A program made the translations under genes and the position numbers. Of a stretch of 64,000 nucleotides of DNA, positions 21,300-32,588 are shown piece after piece. Source of the stretch: Juglans regia (lineage: Eukaryota; Streptophyta; Magnoliopsida; Fagales; Juglandaceae); contig NC_049904.1 in the NCBI RefSeq assembly GCF_001411555.2, positions 25,805,370 to 25,869,369 on the forward strand, read 5' to 3'. Position 1 is the stretch's first letter. Every line of letters begins with the position of its first letter. The notes under the pieces were generated by a model, which was not told where the DNA came from, did not search any database, and saw only the letters and a list, made by a program, of their open reading frames with translations.

Positions 21300-21510
21300 G
21301 TGTCGCTCGAGCCCCCCCCACCACATCCCCGCCCCTCGCACATCCTCTCCCCCCACCCCCACCACCTGCCCGTGTCGGCATTCTCTCAACCACCCGGCGT
21401 CGGTATCCTCTCCCCCACCTCCACCCCACCCGGCGTCGCAATCCTCTACCCCACCCGCAACCTGCATCGCATCCTCTCCCCCACCCGTACCCCCGTAGGC
21501 CAAATGAGAG
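21300..21510. repeat. C-rich minisatellite-like tract
   Basis: Imperfect units built on ATCCTCTCCCCCACC and ACCCGGCGTCG recur on the plus strand and keep several frames open on both strands. A second C-rich stretch with CTCCCAAAGCCCCCTC-like repeats follows at 21650-21720. The open frames are a by-product of composition and I do not call a gene. Confidence 0.65.
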
Positions 21511-24286
21511 GCATGACTGAGCATGGAGGCCTGAGGGAGGTGCGGTGGAGCTGCTGATGGCTGAGGGAGGCCCGAGGTGGTGGCTGTGGGTGGAGGCGTA
21601 CGGCTCGGTGAACCAATTCCTAGCCTCAAAACCTCCTCAGGTATGCCTCGTCCATTCCCTCCCAAAGCCCCCTCAGACCCCCCTAGCGAAATCTACTTCC
21701 CTCCCGAAGCCCCCTCGTTCAGGTGCGATGCAGAAATCTCTTTCATCTCCCCCCTCCCTTCATCCTCATCGGTTCTTCATCTCCCCCATCCTTCATCCTC
21801 ATGAAGTTTGCACCTCAAAGTGACCTGCAAGCCCTCAGACCCGTGCTTCATCTCCAGAAATCCAACACACCATGATTTGAAAAAAAAAATCCAAAAATCC
21901 GCCGCGAAACAGGTAATGTGTCAACAAACCCATTAATATTCTTCAAATTGTTTTTGGATATCTCATTTTTTCTCTGTGATTCTAGGGTTACACCGTACAT
22001 TTTTGCTTCTCTACGATTTTGACGCCTGTAAGCCCTCATTCTTCTTCTCTGTTATGATTTCACTCACACACTCAGATTCTCACCGGCGACACACACACTT
22101 CGATTTCACACTGAAGCTTTTCCACAGAAAGTAATTCCTCCTGTCGACTTCCTCTGTCATTTCTTCTCTGTGATGATCTGCGATTTTGACTATCTAGGGT
22201 TAGTATATAGAATGGTATCTATTATTTGATGTACTAAAAGTGCAATCAAATGATTATAAATTTTCATATATAAGCAAGTGAATCATATTCAAGCATGCTA
22301 GAGTCTAAATTATAACCCAAAAAATAGCTGCTTTTCACAGAAATCCTACAGTTTGTTTTGAACCTCCCGCTAGCTGTCAGGCTCATAAACCTTACAAATT
22401 CTCTTCCACATTTAAAGACTAAATTCACAAACTTTGGTGTGAGTCATTTTTTTTTGTTAATGAATAACATTGGTTTGAGTGTAGACCACTTAGTTGATTG
22501 TAGACTGCTCTTCTCACTGATTTAGTCCTACATCTGCATTGAAGCTCTTCTGCCATATTGATGCACTTACTATATGTTAGATAATTGGCTCATAGCACGT
22601 TTTATCGATGTACTTCCAATGGCTTGGCTTGGAGAGTGTTTAATTAATGTACTTCCAGTGGCTTGGATACTACTTTTCAGGCTTTTTGATGTTTTAAACC
22701 AGAACCTTGATGGTTTTTTGCTTGTACACGATCACTGTATACATGGTTTGTGTTGTATGTAGAGGGTTCTACTATGAGATCATGATATTATCTTCATTCT
22801 TTCACCTAACGAGAAAAAGTGTATGCATTCTTGTAGGTTTCTCTAGGTGTTGATTTTTCATTCATATAATGTCAAATTTGGAAGAGGGTAATTCCTAGAA
22901 GTCATTGTTTAATTTTTCTAATCATTGGAAGAAATGCAAGAGAAAAATCATAACCTTCATCTTCTCGATTTTCATATTTTCTCTTGATCTTTAATTTTAA
23001 AAAAAAAAACATTTTCACATTATTTTAGACAATTTATCATTCACCTTGTGCCAAGGCCACACATTTTGATATGAAATCTTTGCAATTACTTAGGTGTTTC
23101 TCTTGTATAAAGCCCATGTACGTGGGCTATGTCTATTGCTATTGATAAAATTTCTTGCCTAACTATCAAAAAAAGCTTTGCAATTGATCTTGAATTGCAT
23201 CTTCTTGTTTTTTTGTAATTTTGTGTGCAGTTTTTCCTAGTATAGACAAGGGACTATGAGTGCTGGCATTTGAGATGCAATTTAAAACTACATATTCTTT
23301 TTTTTTTAGATTCCGCTCTAGCATCATCTTCTAAAATGGATATTTTTTTCTTATGATCTTGAAAATTGCATGCTCAGGGCTTTCATTTTACAAAAGTTGG
23401 TTGTATTATCGAGTCAAGATATCCTAAAGATATGTTATACTTCAGAATCTGTTGCTGGTGAATTTCAATTATTTACTTATTACTGATGCACTATGGATTA
23501 TGATATTGTACCTAGATGATGGAGAACTTAATATTTATCTTTTTTATGGTAAGTATATGTGTAAACACTTTAGATTGGCAATTAACATTGAAACACTTAA
23601 GTGAACTATGCTTCCACAAATGGGAAGAATTTATAGGAAAGACAAAGGAGAAAAGGTCTCATCTGCATGAATTTGAAGCATTTACTTGTAATTAGTTAGA
23701 CTTTTCCAGAATCTTGTGAAATCAAAGGACTCTGAAATCTGAAATGTTCTGTATTTGTAATTAGTTCGTGAATGCTTGCAAGTAATACTACATTTTGCTG
23801 TTCTATTGATTCTATCTTGTCCTTTTAGCAATTTTCCCCTAGAGTGGACAACAATGAATGCAAATTGCTCTACTAGCTTATGCTAATAAATTTTGATGAA
23901 CTATTTTCAGGGCCTCTTTAGATCGGATGCAGATCAAACAAATTGGAATAGGACAGTTGCACTGGTCAACTGCAAAGTATGTTCATTTGCATGATTGGAC
24001 AGTTGCATTGGAATCAAGCAATATGAAAGGCAAAGAAACTCAAGACGAAGCTGGATTGGATATTATTTTATTGTGATTTGTGTTGTAATTATTTTATATT
24101 CGAAAAACAATAATGTATATCGTTCAATGCTAAGATATGGATATTAGGCCAGTTGTAATGTTCAAAAATGTGGTAATATTTGTAAGACATTTTGGAATGT
24201 AACTTTGAATGTTACTTACAAAAACATGTTTATAATGTAATAGTTTACATTGCACTTTGTTGATTGTGATTGTAATGATAACAATA
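21511..24286 (+). other. non-coding or lncRNA-like region with splice-like sites
   Basis: No coding exon is recognised. A plausible splice donor (CAG|GTAATG near 21911) follows the GC-rich block, and a pyrimidine tract with CAG precedes GGGCCTCTTTAGA near 23911, so a spliced non-coding transcript is possible. A small duplication (GTACTTCCARTGGCTTGG) lies at 22609 and 22649. The 3' tail of a LINE/SINE lies at 23086-23177. The region ends at the left LTR of the intact Athila element. Confidence 0.3.
23086..23177 (+). mobile_element. LINE/SINE 3' tail fragment
   Basis: The sequence AGGTGTTTCTCTTGTATA followed by a TGTACGTGGGCTATG block, a GATAAAATTTCTT block and CTATCAAAAAAA matches the arrangement of a very common eudicot LINE/SINE 3' end. 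No coding part precedes it, so it is a severely 5'-truncated insertion. Confidence 0.55.
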
Positions 24287-24539
24287 TGATAAAGTGATAA
24301 AAATTACATGATAAAGCTGCTTAAGTGAATGAATTATTTAACAAAAAATGAATTAAGCACTTAATTATGTATTGATTTTTAATACTTGACTCAATGTTAA
24401 ATTCTGATTAATATCTCAAATTTTATTCTGATAATTTACTTATGTTGCAGGGCATTGTGGAAAAGATATTAAAATTATATGGGTATTATTGGAAGTACCT
24501 AATGCCAGCAACAAAAGAAATGCACAGCTGCAGCAGATC

Positions 24540-24840
24540 AAAACGCAATAGAGGGAGGCATGAAACACGGACGCATGTACTGGGCTGGAACGAAACGCAG
24601 AGTTGCAGGGATGAAATGCATGAAACGCGGATCTGTGCTGGGCTGCAATGGGATGAAACGCACAACAGCAAGGCCTGGTGGGCAGAGACGTGCGCACTGC
24701 AGTGGAATGAAACGCACGCTCGAAACGCGGGCACTCACGCAGAACCACTCACAGCACCGGCTCAAAACGCAGGAGATGCGGACGTGAAACGCATAGCTGA
24801 GGCGTGCGCACTGCAGGGAGATGAAACGCGTAGCTTAGGC
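24540..24840 (+). promoter_or_regulatory. GAAACGC repeat cluster upstream of the LTR TATA box
   Basis: AAACGC recurs nine times (near 24541, 24594, 24632, 24655, 24710, 24722, 24766, 24786 and 24825), mostly as GAAACGC and often after TG. The cluster ends about 30 bases before TATAAAA at 24856. The right LTR has ten copies. Repeated motifs upstream of a TATA box are typical of LTR enhancers; the factor involved is unknown. Confidence 0.5.
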
Positions 24841-24855
24841 GTGCGCAAAGCAGAG

Positions 24856-24862
24856 TATAAAA
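24856..24862 (+). promoter_or_regulatory. LTR TATA box
   Basis: TATAAAA, in the same context as 32273-32279 in the right LTR. Transcription starting about 30 bases later would run directly into the gag-pol frame. Confidence 0.6.
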
Positions 24863-25202
24863 CGAAAAATTTATTCGTGCGCCGGTTTTCCTTTAGTTTT
24901 TTTTCTTGTATTTCGTTCTCATCCCAATTTCGTTCGGTTTTTCTTCTTCAATTTATTTTTCCAATTCATTTTAATTTTCCGCAAGTTTATATGCTTTTCC
25001 TTTATTTTATTTTTATTTTTATTTATTTATTTTTTTCTTTGTTTTGTTGTTGTTTGTCTTGCATATTCTTTTATTTTCTGTTCTTGTTTGTATGACTGGT
25101 TAGACTAGGGACCAAACTTCTCGGTTGGTTAGGACAGAATCACAAGCATATTTTACCTCAGCATCACTTTCTTTTGAGTCATCTTCTGACACTAACAGTA
25201 CC

Positions 25203-28200
25203 ATGACTGAAAATGAGAATCATGATCGGGAAGTAGTGAATCAGAATAGGACACTTAGAGATTATTTACAGCCTGTCAGAACTAGTACCCCCTCATGCAT
25301 AATCCTACCTTTGAATGCAAATGTCTTTAATTTCAAACCTGGAATGATTCCATTAATTCCACATTTTCATGGCATGGATTCCGAGAATCCGTACCTTCAT
25401 ATCAAAGAATTTGAAGAGGTTTGTTCTACATTCATGGACCCAACATGCACTGAGGAGGTTATTAGACTAAAGTTGTTTCCATTTTCCTTGAAAGATAAGG
25501 CTAAAACATGGTTAAATGCATTAAGACCTAGATCTATAGGCACATGGCAGGAAATGCAAACTGAATTTTTGAAGAAATTTTTTCCAATACATAGGACAAA
25601 TGCACTTAAAAGACAAATCATGAACTTTACCCAAAAAGATTCTGAAACTTTTTATCAAAGTTGGGAAAGGTTTAAGGATCTTTTAAATGCTTGTCCTCAT
25701 CATGGTTATGAAAATTGGCGTTTGATAAGTTTTTTTTATGAAAGTTTGACACCTAAAATGCGCCAATTTGTACAAACCATGTGTAATGGAGAATTTTTTG
25801 ACAAAGAGCCTGAGGAAGCATTTGAATATTTTGATTACCTTGCTGAAAATGCTCAATCTTGGGACACAACTGATGTGCATGATAGGTCTAGGCAAATTGA
25901 GTCTGGTCATGGAAAATACACTTTAAAAGAAGATGATGATTTGCGTGCTAAGTTAACCTTGTTGTCTAGAAAAATAGAAGCTATGGAATTGAAAAAGGTA
26001 AATGAAGTGCATGCTGTCCATAAAAATTTAGAGAAGTGTGGCATATGTGAGGATCATGGGCATGCAACTAATGAGTGTCCCACGATCCCCGCATTCAAAG
26101 AGGTATTGTTGGACCAATCTAATGCTGTAAATATGATACAAAAACCATATTCTGGTCCTTATTCTAATTCTTATAATCCAGGATGGAGAAACCACCCAAA
26201 TTTTGGGTGGAGGAATGACCAGCAATTAGCTCCAGCAGCCTTGGCTCCAGGACCCTCTCAACTCGCAATTCAAGCACCTCCAATGCAAAAGAAGGGTCTT
26301 GAGAAGACGATGCATCAATTGTCAAACACCTTGCAGCAGTTTATGCAAGGTCAAGCAACAATCAACAATCAAAACTCTCAAGCGATAAATGACATTTGGA
26401 GCACACTTACAAAGATGACTACGGCTTGGAGCTCTCAAGAGAAAGGAAAACTTCCTGCACAACCTCAACCCAATCCACAAAGTCAACCACCACAAGGAGC
26501 GGTTGAGAGCTCAAATGTGAGGCAAGTGAAGGCGGTCACTACTTTGAGAAATGGAAAGGTGGTGAACATTCTAGCTCAAGGTTCAGACAAGGCTGGTAAG
26601 GTCTCTAAACTTGAACCAAATGAGGCTGAAAATGGTGAGTTTGAACAAAATGAAACTGAAACTGAAAAGATTTCATGTCCTGTATCTGCTCCTTTTCCTC
26701 AAAGATTGGTTTCTCTGCACAAAGACAAACACCAATCTGAAATTTTAGAAATATTCAAGCATGTTAGGATTAATATCCCTTTGTTGGATGCTATTCAACA
26801 AATTCCTGCATATGCTAAGTTTCTAAAAGATTTGTGTACAGTTAAAAGAAAATTAAATGTGCAAAAGAAAGCCTTTCTTACTGAGCAGGTCAGTGCCATA
26901 ATTCAGAGTAATACCCCACCAAAATATAAAGATCCCGGTTCACCAACAATTGCTTGTGTTATAGGAAGTTCAAAAATTGGTCAAGCATTGTTAGATCTAG
27001 GTTCAAGTGTGAATTTGCTGCCTTATAATGTTTATAAGCAACTTGGTTTGGGGGAATTAAAACCAACTCCTATAATTTTACAACTAGCGGATAGGTCTAT
27101 TAAAATGCCAAGAGGAGTTGTTGAGGATGTCTTGGTTCAAGTGGATAAATTCTTTTATCCCGTTGATTTTGTTGTGTTGGATGTTCACTTGACACCAAAA
27201 TCTTCTTTTCAAGCACCTGTGATTCTTGGGAGACCTTTTCTTGCTACTTCAAATGCATTAATAAATTGTAGGAGTGGTGTTTTAAAGCTGAGTTTTGGGA
27301 ACATGACTCTTGAACTAAATATTTTCAATATTTGTAGGCAACCTCAAGACTTGGAAGATGTACAAGAAGTGAATCTGTTGGAAAGCATCCTTGAGGAGGA
27401 GACTTATTTGGCATACCAGCCCACTAACCTGCTGTTTGAGTTAGAAAATTTTTGTGAACTTCTCACTGATGACACCCCCATTGATGTTTCTCATGTTTTT
27501 AATGCAGAAAATAAATTGGAGACTAAATGGAGGCCAAAGATTGAGCAACTCCCACCGTTGACAGCAAGTTTGAAGCCTTCAGCAAATGAAATCCCCACAC
27601 TAGAGCTGAAACCATTGCCAAATGACTTGAAATATGCATTTCTGGGACCGGACAGCACCTTTCCAGTGGTGATTTCAGCCCAACTCTCTCATGATCAAGA
27701 AGGCAAATTGATGGAAATCTTAAAGCAACACAAAGGTGCCATTGGGTGGACAATAGCAGATATAAAAGGTATAAATCCTCTTGTGTGCACTCATAGGATT
27801 TACTTAGAGGAAAATGCTAAAGTTTCTAGGGAGATGCAAAGGAGATTAAATCCTACCATGAAAGAGGTGGTAAAAACAGAGATTTTAAAGTTACTTGACG
27901 TGGGAATCATCTACCCTATTGCGGACAGCAAGTGGGTAAGTCCCATTCATGTAATTCCAAAAAAATTTGGGCTTACCATTGTGAAAAATGAGAAAGATGA
28001 ACTGATTCCTACTAGGATTTCTACTGGTTGGCGAATGTGTATAGATTATAGGAAGTTGAATGCCGCCACTAGGAAAGATCATTTCCCTTTGCCATTTCTT
28101 GATCAAGTGTTGGAAAAAGTTGCGGGTCATGATTTCTATTGCTTTCTTGATGGATATTCTGGTTTTTACCAAATAGAAATAGCACCCGAAGATCAAGAAA

Positions 28201-30506
28201 AAATAACTTTTACTTGCCCGTTTGGCACTTTTGCATTTAGAAGAATGCATTTTGGACTATGTAATGCACCGGCTACTTTTCAAAGATGTATGCTTAGTAT
28301 TTTCAGTGACATGATTGAAAACTGTTTGGAAATATTCATGGATGATTTTTCAGTGTTTGGCAGTTCTTTTGATGCATGTTTGACTAACTTACAAGCTGTT
28401 CTAGCCAGGTGTGAAGAGAAGCATTTGCTTCTCAATTGGGAAAAGTGTGATTTCATGGTTCAACAAGGCATAGTTCTTGGTCACATAGTCTCATCACGAG
28501 GTATTGAAGTTGATAAAGCTAAAATTGAACTTATTTCCAAGCTTCCTATACCCAAAACAGTAAAAGAAATCAGATCATTTCTTGGGCATGCTGGGTTTTA
28601 TAGGAGATTCATTCAAAATTTTAGTTCTATCTCTAAGCCTTTGTGTGAGTTACTTATGCATGATGTTGCTTTTGAATGGACCTCTTCTTGTCAAGATGCT
28701 TTTGATAAGCTGAAAATTTTGCTCACCACAGCTCCTATCATGCAGCCCCCTGTTTGGTCTATTCCTTTTGAGATATTGTGTGATGCTAGTGATGTAGCCA
28801 TAGGAGCTGTTCTTGGACAGCGTATAAATAAGTTCCCACATGTCATTTCTTATGCAAGTAGAACTTCAAATGGAGCCCAAAGAAATTATTCTACCATAGA
28901 AAAGGAATTGCTTGCTGTAGTTTTTGCATTAGACAAGTTTCGAACTTATATTCTTGGTTCTCCTGTGGTTGTTTTCACTGACCATGCAGCGTTAAAGTAC
29001 TTATTGTCAAAGAAGGATGCTAAACCACGTTTAATCCGATGGATTCTTCTTCTCCAAGAATTTGACCTTATCATCAAAGACAAGAAGGGTGCTGAAAACG
29101 TAGTTGCCGACCACTTGTCTCGGCTTACATTTGCAGAAAAGGATCACACTATCCCTATCCTTGACTCTTTTCCTGATGAACAATTAATGTCAGTTGAAAA
29201 TTTGCCTTGGTTTGCTGACATAGTTAATTTTTTGGTGACAGGACAAACTCCACCCCATTGGAGTGCTCAAGACATACGGAAATTCAAGCATGAGGTAAAG
29301 TCATTCTTCTATGATGACCCTTACTTGTTTAAATATTGTTCTGACCAAATCATAAGGAAATGTGTGCCTGATCATGAGATACAAGCTGTTCTTTCTTTTT
29401 GTCATAATGAGGCTTGTGGGGGGCATTTTTCTGCAAATAAAACTATTGCAAAAATTTTACAAAGTGGGTTTTATTGGCCACATATGTTTAAGGATGCGTA
29501 TAATTTTTGCAAAACTTGTAAGCCATGTCAAAAACTAGGCACAGTCACTAAAAGAAATATGATGCATTTACAACCCATTTTGGTCATTGAGATTTTTGAT
29601 TGTTGGGGGATTGATTTTATGGGACCATTTCCATCTTCTTTTGGTTATTTGTATATCCTCGTGGCTGTTGATTATGTTTCTAAATGGGTTGAAGCCATTC
29701 CATGTAAAACAAATGACCATAAGATTGTGCTTAAGTTTTTGAAAGAAAACATTTTTGCTAGATTTGGCATGCCTAAAGCTATCATTAGTGATAATGGAAC
29801 TCATTTTTGCAACAAACCATTTGCTGCCCTCATGAAAAAATATGGTATACACCATAAAGTTTCCACTCCATATCACCCGCAAACGAATGGGCAAGCTGAA
29901 TTAGCTAATAGGGAACTTAAGCACATCTTAGAAAAAACAGTCAACCCCAACAGAAAAGATTGGTCTTTAAGGCTTACTGATGCGCTTTGGGCTTATAGGA
30001 CAGCCTTTAAAACCTCTCTTAACATGTCTCCTTATCGCTTGGTCTATGGAAAGGCATGTCACCTTCCAGTTGAGCTTGAACATAAGGCATATTGGGCTGT
30101 TAAACAATTTAATTTTTCTATTGACCATGCTGGTTCTGTGAGAAAATTTCAGATTTCAGAATTGGATGAGCTTAGGCGAGATGCATATGACAATTCTAAA
30201 TTGTCAAAGGAACTCATGAAGGTATTACATGACAAGCACATCCAAAGAAAGAGTTTTGAGCCCAATGAGCAAGTCTTACTTTACAATTCCCGCCTCCATC
30301 TATTTCCAGGCAAATTAAAATCGAGGTGGAGTGGGCCTTATGTAGTTAAGACTGTGTTTCCATATGGAGCTGTTGAGATTACTAATCCTCAAAATGGAAA
30401 CACTTTCAAAGTTAATGGCCAACAACTTAAACATTTTTTGCCAAAACTTTCACATGAGGATACTTCTATTCCTTTGGAAGATCCCATTTATTCTCATGGT
30501 TCTTAG
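25203..30506 (+). CDS. Athila-type gag-pol polyprotein, uninterrupted
   Basis: The frame is open from 25101, just after an in-frame TAG. An ATG at 25092 precedes that stop, so I start at the first usable ATG, 25203 (1767 residues). Blocks in order: gag core ([17 protein letters not shown] near 25470); a CX2CX4HX4C zinc knuckle, [14 protein letters not shown], near 26036; a protease with the [10 protein letters not shown] active-site form near 26995. The reverse transcriptase shows [20 protein letters not shown] near 28030 and the FMDD catalytic motif at 28335-28346. RNase H ([21 protein letters not shown]) lies at 28770-29010. Integrase has its HHCC finger (29400-29530) and D, D, E residues in IDFMGPF, SDNGTHF and [22 protein letters not shown] block ends it. 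Nothing interrupts pol. A retroelement of this kind copies itself through RNA. It is the intact relative of 11961-19040. Confidence 0.9.
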   Translation: MTENENHDREVVNQNRTLRDYLQPVRTSTPSCIILPLNANVFNFKPGMIPLIPHFHGMDSENPYLHIKEFEEVCSTFMDPTCTEEVIRLKLFPFSLKDKAKTWLNALRPRSIGTWQEMQTEFLKKFFPIHRTNALKRQIMNFTQKDSETFYQSWERFKDLLNACPHHGYENWRLISFFYESLTPKMRQFVQTMCNGEFFDKEPEEAFEYFDYLAENAQSWDTTDVHDRSRQIESGHGKYTLKEDDDLRAKLTLLSRKIEAMELKKVNEVHAVHKNLEKCGICEDHGHATNECPTIPAFKEVLLDQSNAVNMIQKPYSGPYSNSYNPGWRNHPNFGWRNDQQLAPAALAPGPSQLAIQAPPMQKKGLEKTMHQLSNTLQQFMQGQATINNQNSQAINDIWSTLTKMTTAWSSQEKGKLPAQPQPNPQSQPPQGAVESSNVRQVKAVTTLRNGKVVNILAQGSDKAGKVSKLEPNEAENGEFEQNETETEKISCPVSAPFPQRLVSLHKDKHQSEILEIFKHVRINIPLLDAIQQIPAYAKFLKDLCTVKRKLNVQKKAFLTEQVSAIIQSNTPPKYKDPGSPTIACVIGSSKIGQALLDLGSSVNLLPYNVYKQLGLGELKPTPIILQLADRSIKMPRGVVEDVLVQVDKFFYPVDFVVLDVHLTPKSSFQAPVILGRPFLATSNALINCRSGVLKLSFGNMTLELNIFNICRQPQDLEDVQEVNLLESILEEETYLAYQPTNLLFELENFCELLTDDTPIDVSHVFNAENKLETKWRPKIEQLPPLTASLKPSANEIPTLELKPLPNDLKYAFLGPDSTFPVVISAQLSHDQEGKLMEILKQHKGAIGWTIADIKGINPLVCTHRIYLEENAKVSREMQRRLNPTMKEVVKTEILKLLDVGIIYPIADSKWVSPIHVIPKKFGLTIVKNEKDELIPTRISTGWRMCIDYRKLNAATRKDHFPLPFLDQVLEKVAGHDFYCFLDGYSGFYQIEIAPEDQEKITFTCPFGTFAFRRMHFGLCNAPATFQRCMLSIFSDMIENCLEIFMDDFSVFGSSFDACLTNLQAVLARCEEKHLLLNWEKCDFMVQQGIVLGHIVSSRGIEVDKAKIELISKLPIPKTVKEIRSFLGHAGFYRRFIQNFSSISKPLCELLMHDVAFEWTSSCQDAFDKLKILLTTAPIMQPPVWSIPFEILCDASDVAIGAVLGQRINKFPHVISYASRTSNGAQRNYSTIEKELLAVVFALDKFRTYILGSPVVVFTDHAALKYLLSKKDAKPRLIRWILLLQEFDLIIKDKKGAENVVADHLSRLTFAEKDHTIPILDSFPDEQLMSVENLPWFADIVNFLVTGQTPPHWSAQDIRKFKHEVKSFFYDDPYLFKYCSDQIIRKCVPDHEIQAVLSFCHNEACGGHFSANKTIAKILQSGFYWPHMFKDAYNFCKTCKPCQKLGTVTKRNMMHLQPILVIEIFDCWGIDFMGPFPSSFGYLYILVAVDYVSKWVEAIPCKTNDHKIVLKFLKENIFARFGMPKAIISDNGTHFCNKPFAALMKKYGIHHKVSTPYHPQTNGQAELANRELKHILEKTVNPNRKDWSLRLTDALWAYRTAFKTSLNMSPYRLVYGKACHLPVELEHKAYWAVKQFNFSIDHAGSVRKFQISELDELRRDAYDNSKLSKELMKVLHDKHIQRKSFEPNEQVLLYNSRLHLFPGKLKSRWSGPYVVKTVFPYGAVEITNPQNGNTFKVNGQQLKHFLPKLSHEDTSIPLEDPIYSHGS

Positions 30507-31650
30507 CTCATTGTTGTTTTGTTTTAATTTTTTTTTTCTTCTTCTCTTTCTTTTCCTTTTATTTTTCTGCTTTTATTTGTTTCAGTTCTATGTTTTTTTC
30601 TTTCTTTCTTTTTCTTTTTCTTTAGTATATCTTTTCAGCTTCAGCACTGTTTATTCCTTTATGGTTTCATTTTTACGTTCACAATCCTTTCAGCCATCTC
30701 AGGTATTTCCCTTCGGCCCTATTTTCTTTCATGCTTTATTGCATTCATGATTTGCATTGAGGACACTGCTCATTTTTAGTTGGGGGGTAAGGAGAGCCTT
30801 CTACCATTAGTCTCTCAGGATTAATTATTGTGGGGTCTGATTTTTTTGTTGCCACCAAGCTACTATTTTCACACTTCTCTACTTAAGATCAGATAGTTGC
30901 AGTTTTGGGCTACACTAATTCTCATTGGTTAGTTTTAAGTTTGACACTTGATCTTATGATATGTCTTAGCAACTCAAACTTGGGAAAGTTACTTCAAAGC
31001 TATTGATTGATGACCTTAATTGACACAAACAGATACTTTTTGTGGTTTGTTTGACGACAATCAGTGGTTTCTTCTAAGCAACTAGCAAGAACTACAATGA
31101 ACCATATCTTAATGGCTTAGGAAAAGTGTGATGAAAATTAAAAAAAAAAAAAAAAAGGTTGCAAAAGTACATTAGAAAAGGGACAAGCTAGAGATCATGC
31201 AAAAAAAAAAAAAAGCATGTACATTGGAAAAGGCTACCTATCACCGGGATCTGTTAAAAAAAAAATGGGTCTTTCAAAGTGTGATAGCGTGAAAGCCGCC
31301 AACGTAATGGTTTTGAATTGGAGTGAAGACCTTTTGGTCTTTCTTGAAAAAAAAGTTGCTAGGTTGAAACTATTGTGAGAGATCTTGAAACCAACAAATG
31401 GAAATCTGTTCACACACTTGGTGCACTCAAAGATCTCCAGCTTAAGTACATTTCCCTTGTTTGAGCTCTTGAGAATTTTATAAGCTTTTGTGTTGAGCTA
31501 AAATTTGACTTGTCTATATTCTAATGCCCATGATTTCAATATGATTAATCTTTTGTAGAGATTTTTGAGTTTAGTAGCTCACTCTTGAATTCCGCAATAT
31601 TTTTATCGCATTATTTGCTAAGAGACTAGCAAACAGCTAGTTGGGGGGTG
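30507..31650 (+). other. Athila 3' untranslated region with purine tracts
   Basis: This 1.14 kb has no env-like frame. It has a T-rich stretch just after pol, a purine tract TTGGGGGGTAAGGAGAG at about 30780-30796, and several A runs (near 31139-31157, 31200-31213 and 31256-31265). A second TTGGGGGGTG tract at 31641-31650 lies directly against the right LTR and is the likely plus-strand primer. Confidence 0.75.
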
Positions 31651-32415
31651 TGATAAAGTGATAAAAATTACATGATAAAGCTGCTTAAGTGAATGAATTA
31701 TTTAACAAAAAATGAATTAAGCACTTAATTATGTATTGATTTTTAATACTTGACTCAATGTTAAATTCTGATTAATATCTCAAATTTTATTCTGATAATT
31801 TACTTATGTTGCAGGGCATTGTGGAAAAGATATTAAAATTATATGGGTATTATTGGAAGTACCTAATGCCAGCAACAAAAGAAATGCACAGCTGCAGCAG
31901 ATCAAAACGCAAGAGAGGGAGGCATGAAACGCGGACGCATGTACTGGGCTGGAACGAAACGCAGAGTTGCAGGGATGAAATGCATGAAACGCGGATCTGT
32001 CCTGGGCTGCAATGGGATGAAACGCACAGCAGCAAGGCCTGGTGGGCAGAGACGTGCGCACTGCAGTGGAATGAAACGCACAGCAGCGGACGAAGTGGAA
32101 TGGGAGTTAGGCGAGACGCGAAACACGGACGCACGCTCGAAACGCGGGCACTCACGCAGAACCACTCACAGCACCGGCTCAAAACGCAGGAGATGCGGAC
32201 GTGAAACGCATAGCTGAGGCGTGCGCACTGCAGGGAGATGAAACGCGTAGCTTAGGCGTGCGCAAAGCAGAGTATAAAACGAAAAATTTATTCGTGCACC
32301 GGTTTTCCTTCAGTTTTTTTTCTTGTATTTCGTTCTCATCCCAATTTCGTTCGGTTTTTCTTCTTCAATTTATTTTTCCAGTTCATTTTAATTTTCCGCA
32401 AGTTTATATGCTTTT
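31651..32415 (+). repeat. right LTR of intact Athila-type element
   Basis: It starts TGATAAAGTG right after the purine tract. It holds ten AAACGC motifs, a TATAAAA box at 32273-32279 and the 53 bases (between two ACGCAC repeats, 32076-32134) missing from the left copy. It ends abruptly at 32415 against intron sequence of the ARF-GAP-like pseudogene, without a CA end or target duplication. Confidence 0.85.
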
Positions 32416-32588
32416 GAGTTTAGGATTTCAGCACATTTGTATGATACAGTATATTTTTATTCAGTAACTTTCATTTGAAACAGTAACATCAACTTTTTCC
32501 ATTCATTTTTCTTCCTGGCTAATTCATCCTAAACCAGAATCAGGTACAGGAGCTAGGATTGAAAGTTCTTAAGAGCTAGGATTTTCAC

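Larger units (their letters stand above)
24287..24998 (+). repeat. left LTR of intact Athila-type element
   Basis: It starts TGATAAAGTGATAA and matches the right LTR until ATGCTTTT at 24998. It contains nine exact AAACGC hexamers in a 300-base GC-rich U3 segment and a TATAAAA box at 24856-24862. It lacks 53 bases present in the right LTR. Confidence 0.85.
24287..32415 (+). mobile_element. Athila-type Ty3/gypsy retrotransposon with open gag-pol
   Basis: Two direct LTR copies (24287-24998 and 31651-32415) flank a single open gag-pol frame. They differ at about 7 positions by hand comparison plus one 53-base indel, so the insertion is young. The right LTR is preceded by a purine tract (TTGGGGGGTG, 31641-31650). 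Oddities: shared sequence ends at ATGCTTTT on both sides instead of CA. No tRNA-type primer-binding site lies between the left LTR and gag. The five bases before the left LTR (CAATA) do not recur after the right LTR. Post-insertion deletion or a recombinant structure is likely. There is no env-like gene. Confidence 0.9.

Noticed and set aside
24442..25095. 217-codon open frame running through the left LTR
   Set aside because: It is made by the AAACGC-rich block and T-rich leader; a related frame occurs in the right LTR and it has no domain.
30364..30750. Hydrophobic 128-codon frame after pol as an env gene
   Set aside because: It overlaps the end of pol and its hydrophobicity comes from T-rich sequence; no signal peptide or envelope motif is visible.
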